A DNA stretch of 64,000 bases from Flavobacterium anhuiense (lineage in GTDB: Bacteria; Bacteroidota; Bacteroidia; Flavobacteriales; Flavobacteriaceae): NCBI RefSeq assembly GCF_900101855.1, contig NZ_FMVC01000001.1, positions 62,001 to 126,000 on the forward strand. The letters are read 5' to 3'. Under the pieces are notes generated by a model. It had not been told where the DNA came from. It made no database searches and was given only the letters and a program-made list of their open reading frames with translations. The position numbers and the translations under genes were made by a program. This document shows, piece after piece, positions 61,189-64,000 of the stretch (position 1 is its first letter; every line of letters begins with the position of its first letter).

Positions 61189-62187
61189 ATGAAAGAAGTT
61201 ACAAAAGAGGTATATTTAAAGTGGTATGAGGACATGCTGCTTTGGAGAAAGTTTGAAGACAAACTTGCAGCATTATACATCCAACAAAAAGTTAGAGGTT
61301 TTCTACACCTATATAATGGTCAAGAAGCTGTATTAGCTGGCGCATTGCACGCTATGGATTTGACCAAAGACAAAATGATCACTGCTTACAGAAACCACGT
61401 TCAGCCAATTGGTATGGGAGTTGATCCTAGAAACGTAATGGCAGAACTTTTAGGAAAAGCAACAGGGACTTCTAAAGGTATGGGAGGTTCTATGCACATT
61501 TTCTCTAAAGAACATGGTTTTTATGGTGGGCACGGAATCGTTGGTGCTCAAATTCCTGTGGGAGCTGGTATTGCTTTCGCAGACAAATATTTTAACACTG
61601 GCGGTGTTACCTTAACTTATTTTGGTGACGGAGCTGCTAGACAAGGTTCTCTTCACGAAGCTTTCAATATGGCAATGTTATGGAAACTTCCAGTTGTGTT
61701 TATCGTTGAAAACAACGGTTATGCAATGGGAACTTCTGTAGAAAGAACTGCAAACCACACTGACATCTGGAAATTAGGTTTAGGTTACGAAATGCCTTGC
61801 GGACCTGTTGACGGAATGAACCCTGTAAAAGTTGCTGAAGCAATGCACGAAGCTATCGAAAGAGCTCGTCGCGGAGATGGACCAACTTTCCTTGAAATGA
61901 AAACGTACCGTTACAGAGGACACTCTATGTCTGATGCACAATTATACCGTTCTAAAGAAGAGGTTGAAGAGTACAAAAAAATCGACCCAATTACTCAAGT
62001 TCTTGATGTAATCTTGGATCAAAAATATGCTACTGAAGAAGAAATTGAAGTAATTGACCAAAGAGTTAAAGACTTAGTTGAAGAGTGTGCGAAATTTGCT
62101 GAAGAATCTCCATATCCAGACTTACAACAATTATACGATGTAGTATACGCACAGGAAGACTATCCATTTACACCTCATAAATTATAA
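61189..62187 (+). CDS. pdhA: pyruvate dehydrogenase E1 component, alpha subunit
   Basis: A 332-residue protein of the two-subunit E1 type. It has RGFLHLYNGQEAVLAGALHA near residues 36-55, KGMGGSMHIFSKEHGFYGGH near 98-117, the thiamine diphosphate motif GDGAARQGSLHEAFNMAML near 145-163 with VVFIVENNGYAMG after it, and the phosphorylation-loop-like TYRYRGHSMSD. It decarboxylates pyruvate with the beta subunit, which is not in this window. pdhC starts four bases after its stop, so the two form an operon. Confidence 0.96.
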   Translation: MKEVTKEVYLKWYEDMLLWRKFEDKLAALYIQQKVRGFLHLYNGQEAVLAGALHAMDLTKDKMITAYRNHVQPIGMGVDPRNVMAELLGKATGTSKGMGGSMHIFSKEHGFYGGHGIVGAQIPVGAGIAFADKYFNTGGVTLTYFGDGAARQGSLHEAFNMAMLWKLPVVFIVENNGYAMGTSVERTANHTDIWKLGLGYEMPCGPVDGMNPVKVAEAMHEAIERARRGDGPTFLEMKTYRYRGHSMSDAQLYRSKEEVEEYKKIDPITQVLDVILDQKYATEEEIEVIDQRVKDLVEECAKFAEESPYPDLQQLYDVVYAQEDYPFTPHKL

Positions 62188-62191
62188 TATC

Positions 62192-63829
62192 ATGGCGATT
62201 AAAGTAACTATGCCTCGTTTGAGCGATACTATGACTGAAGGAACGGTAGCGACTTGGCTTAAAAAAGTAGGCGACAAAGTAAGCGAAGGTGATATCTTAG
62301 CTGAAATTGAAACAGACAAAGCAACAATGGAGTTCGAATCTTTTAACGAAGGAACTCTTTTACATATCGGAATTCAAGCTGGAGAAACTGCTCCTGTTGA
62401 TTCATTATTAGCAATCATTGGTAAAGAAGGAGAAGATATTTCTGCTCTTTTAGCTGGTGGTGACGCTCCAGCTGCTGAAGCTCCAAAAGCGGATGCTCCT
62501 GCTGCTGAAGCAAAAACTGAAGCTGCTGCTCCTGCAAAAGCTGCAGCTGAATTACCAAAAGGTGTTGTAGTAGTAACTATGCCACGTTTAAGTGATACAA
62601 TGACAGAAGGTACAGTAGCCACTTGGTTGAAAAAAGTGGGCGATACTGTAGCTGAAGGAGATATTTTAGCAGAAATTGAAACTGACAAAGCTACTATGGA
62701 GTTTGAGTCTTTCAATGCTGGAACATTATTATACATCGGAATTCAAGAAGGAAGCACTGCTCCTGTTGACAGTTTATTAGCTATCATCGGACCTGCAGGA
62801 ACTGACATTTCTGGTGTTGCTGATAACTTTACTGCTGGTGGCGCTGCAACCGCAAGTGCTCCTGCTGCTGAAGAAACAAAAGCTGCTGCTGCGCAAGCTA
62901 CACAAGCTGTTGCTGAAACTTCAAACGGAGGAAGAATTTTAGCTTCTCCATTAGCTAAAAAAATTGCTTCTGATAAAGGAATTCAATTAAGCCAAGTTAA
63001 AGGATCTGGAGAAAACGGAAGAATCGTAAAAAGCGATATCGAAAACTTTACTCCATCTCCTCAGGCACAAACTGCTGCTTCAGCACCTGCTGCTAAACAA
63101 GAATCATCTGCTCCTGCTGCTCCAAAAGTATTCGTTCCTGCTGGTGAAGTTTACACAGAAGAGATCAAAAATTCTCAAATGCGTAAAATCATTGCAAAAC
63201 GTCTTTCTGAATCTTTATTTACTGCGCCTCACTACAACTTAGTGATCGAAGTAAGTATGGACGAAGCTATGCAAGCCAGAGCTGCTATCAACAGCGTTCC
63301 AGATACAAAAGTATCTTTCAACGATATGGTGATCAAAGCTTGTGCTTTAGCATTGAAAAAACACCCAAAAATCAACTCTACTTGGAAAGAAGATGCTATC
63401 ATCATCAACCACCACGTAAACATTGGTGTTGCTGTAGCTGTTGAAGACGGATTAGTAGTTCCTGTATTGAAATTTACAGATGCTATGAGTTTATCTCAAA
63501 TTGGAGGTTCAGTGAGAGATCTTGCTGGAAGAGCTAAAAACAAAAAATTAGGACCACAAGAAATGGAAGGAAGTACTTTTACAGTATCTAACCTTGGTAT
63601 GTTTGGTATCACTGAATTCAATTCAATTATCAACCAGCCAAACTCTGCAATCCTTTCTGTAGGAGCAATTGTTGAGAAACCAGTAGTTAAAAACGGTCAA
63701 ATTGTAGTTGGAAACACAATGATGTTATCATTAGCTTGCGACCACAGAACAATTGACGGTGCAACTGGAGCTCAGTTCTTACAAACATTAAAACAATACA
63801 TCGAAAGCCCAGTTACAATGTTGGCGTAA
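62192..63829 (+). CDS. pdhC: pyruvate dehydrogenase E2 (dihydrolipoamide acetyltransferase)
   Basis: A 545-residue multidomain protein with two lipoyl domains. The lipoylated lysines are Lys43 and Lys166, each in EIETDKATMEFESFN, and Ala/Pro-rich linkers follow each domain. A peripheral subunit-binding domain lies near 250-285 (ILASPLAKKIASDKGIQLSQ, GSGENGRIVKSDIENF). The C-terminal acetyltransferase domain has ISKL-type strands and the catalytic His and Asp in CDHRTIDGATGAQF. It transfers the acetyl group to CoA and forms the core of the complex. The E3 gene is not in this window. Confidence 0.97.
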   Translation: MAIKVTMPRLSDTMTEGTVATWLKKVGDKVSEGDILAEIETDKATMEFESFNEGTLLHIGIQAGETAPVDSLLAIIGKEGEDISALLAGGDAPAAEAPKADAPAAEAKTEAAAPAKAAAELPKGVVVVTMPRLSDTMTEGTVATWLKKVGDTVAEGDILAEIETDKATMEFESFNAGTLLYIGIQEGSTAPVDSLLAIIGPAGTDISGVADNFTAGGAATASAPAAEETKAAAAQATQAVAETSNGGRILASPLAKKIASDKGIQLSQVKGSGENGRIVKSDIENFTPSPQAQTAASAPAAKQESSAPAAPKVFVPAGEVYTEEIKNSQMRKIIAKRLSESLFTAPHYNLVIEVSMDEAMQARAAINSVPDTKVSFNDMVIKACALALKKHPKINSTWKEDAIIINHHVNIGVAVAVEDGLVVPVLKFTDAMSLSQIGGSVRDLAGRAKNKKLGPQEMEGSTFTVSNLGMFGITEFNSIINQPNSAILSVGAIVEKPVVKNGQIVVGNTMMLSLACDHRTIDGATGAQFLQTLKQYIESPVTMLA

Positions 63830-63850
63830 TCGTTGTTAATTTTATAATTA

Positions 63851-63884
63851 AATCCCATTTTGTTTATTCAAAATGGGATTTTTT
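63851..63884 (+). terminator. pdhC terminator
   Basis: AATCCCATTTTG (63851-63862) pairs with CAAAATGGGATT (63869-63880), followed by a T-run. Confidence 0.92.
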
Positions 63885-63920
63885 ATTTAATTTTCATCCT
63901 CAAATTCAAAACCTCGCAAA

Positions 63921-64000
63921 ATGAAGAAACTAATTCTTGTCACTTTATTTCTGACAGCAATTGCCTGCCAGAAAAAAGAGAAAACAGAAAAAACTGCTGC
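63921..64000 (+). CDS. lipoprotein, 5' part only
   Basis: The first 26 codons of a gene cut by the right edge. The start is MKKLILVTLFLTAIACQKKE, with a lipobox Cys16 followed by a Lys/Glu-rich stretch. It is an exported lipoprotein. The functional domain is outside the window, so no function can be assigned. Confidence 0.75.
   Translation, partial: MKKLILVTLFLTAIACQKKEKTEKTA

Noticed and set aside
62192..62820. Tandem duplication artefact in pdhC
   Set aside because: The two lipoyl domains are nearly the same in protein sequence but clearly diverged in codons, so this is a genuine two-lipoyl E2.
1..64000. tRNA, rRNA, CRISPR array, prophage or replication origin
   Set aside because: No cloverleaf, no regularly spaced direct repeats with unique spacers, no phage structural genes and no dnaA-box cluster were found by reading both strands. 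A weak candidate could still have been missed.

Overview
The window reads as chromosomal DNA from a gliding Flavobacterium (Bacteroidota), probably close to F. johnsoniae. The evidence is low GC with very AT-rich intergenic DNA, flavobacterial promoters of the type TTG-N17-20-TAnnTTTG, the gldJ / porU / porV gliding and type IX secretion genes, SusC/SusD pairs, and many small hairpin repeats between genes. No tRNA, rRNA, CRISPR array, transposase, integrase or phage gene was seen. Both ends cut genes: a DUF3127 protein at the left and a lipoprotein at the right.

Region 1 (1-12.5 kb) holds mostly housekeeping genes: flavin reductase, an orphan histidine kinase, a HIT protein, greA with a terminator-like hairpin at the start of its leader, and a Rieske-like lipoprotein that has lost both histidine ligands. 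A TPP riboswitch precedes a TonB-dependent receptor, which is therefore a probable thiamine receptor. Beside it lies a gene run for a GGGP synthase-like enzyme, a PnuC-type transporter, a NadR-like kinase fused to DUF4301, and an arfB whose conserved C-terminal tail is out of frame. A Crp-type regulator is followed by a palindrome placed about 41 bp upstream of a predicted start site for a small membrane protein and a truncated haemoglobin.

Region 2 (12.5-24.4 kb) holds ahcY, a patatin/outer-membrane-barrel protein, and a scattered alkylation-repair cluster: an AraC-Ogt fusion, an SDR plus 2-oxoglutarate oxygenase pair, and a stand-alone Ada zinc domain overlapping alkB. Hairpin repeats separate these units, and one 34-base arm is repeated exactly in inverted orientation. 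A YjbR protein, a Nudix-fold regulator with a dead Nudix box, a small protein of unknown function and a transglutaminase-fold protein follow.

Region 3 (24.4-52.1 kb) is one large polysaccharide utilisation locus. It has two tandem SusC-SusD-surface-lipoprotein sets, then GH30, GH30, GH30, GH5-CBM6, GH16, an EEP-family phosphodiesterase-fold protein, a fourth GH30 and GH3. A divergent one-component membrane regulator (propeller, Y_Y_Y, transmembrane helix, LuxR helix-turn-helix) sits at its head. The enzyme set points to beta-1,3/beta-1,6-glucan such as laminarin, pustulan or fungal wall glucan. Both susC leaders carry a 16-bp element repeated exactly 33 bp apart, which is a candidate operator.

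Region 4 (52.1-64 kb) holds murF, gldJ, porU, porV, cdd, pdhA and pdhC, ending in a truncated lipoprotein gene. GldJ, PorU and PorV belong to the gliding and type IX secretion machinery. PdhA and PdhC are subunits of pyruvate dehydrogenase.
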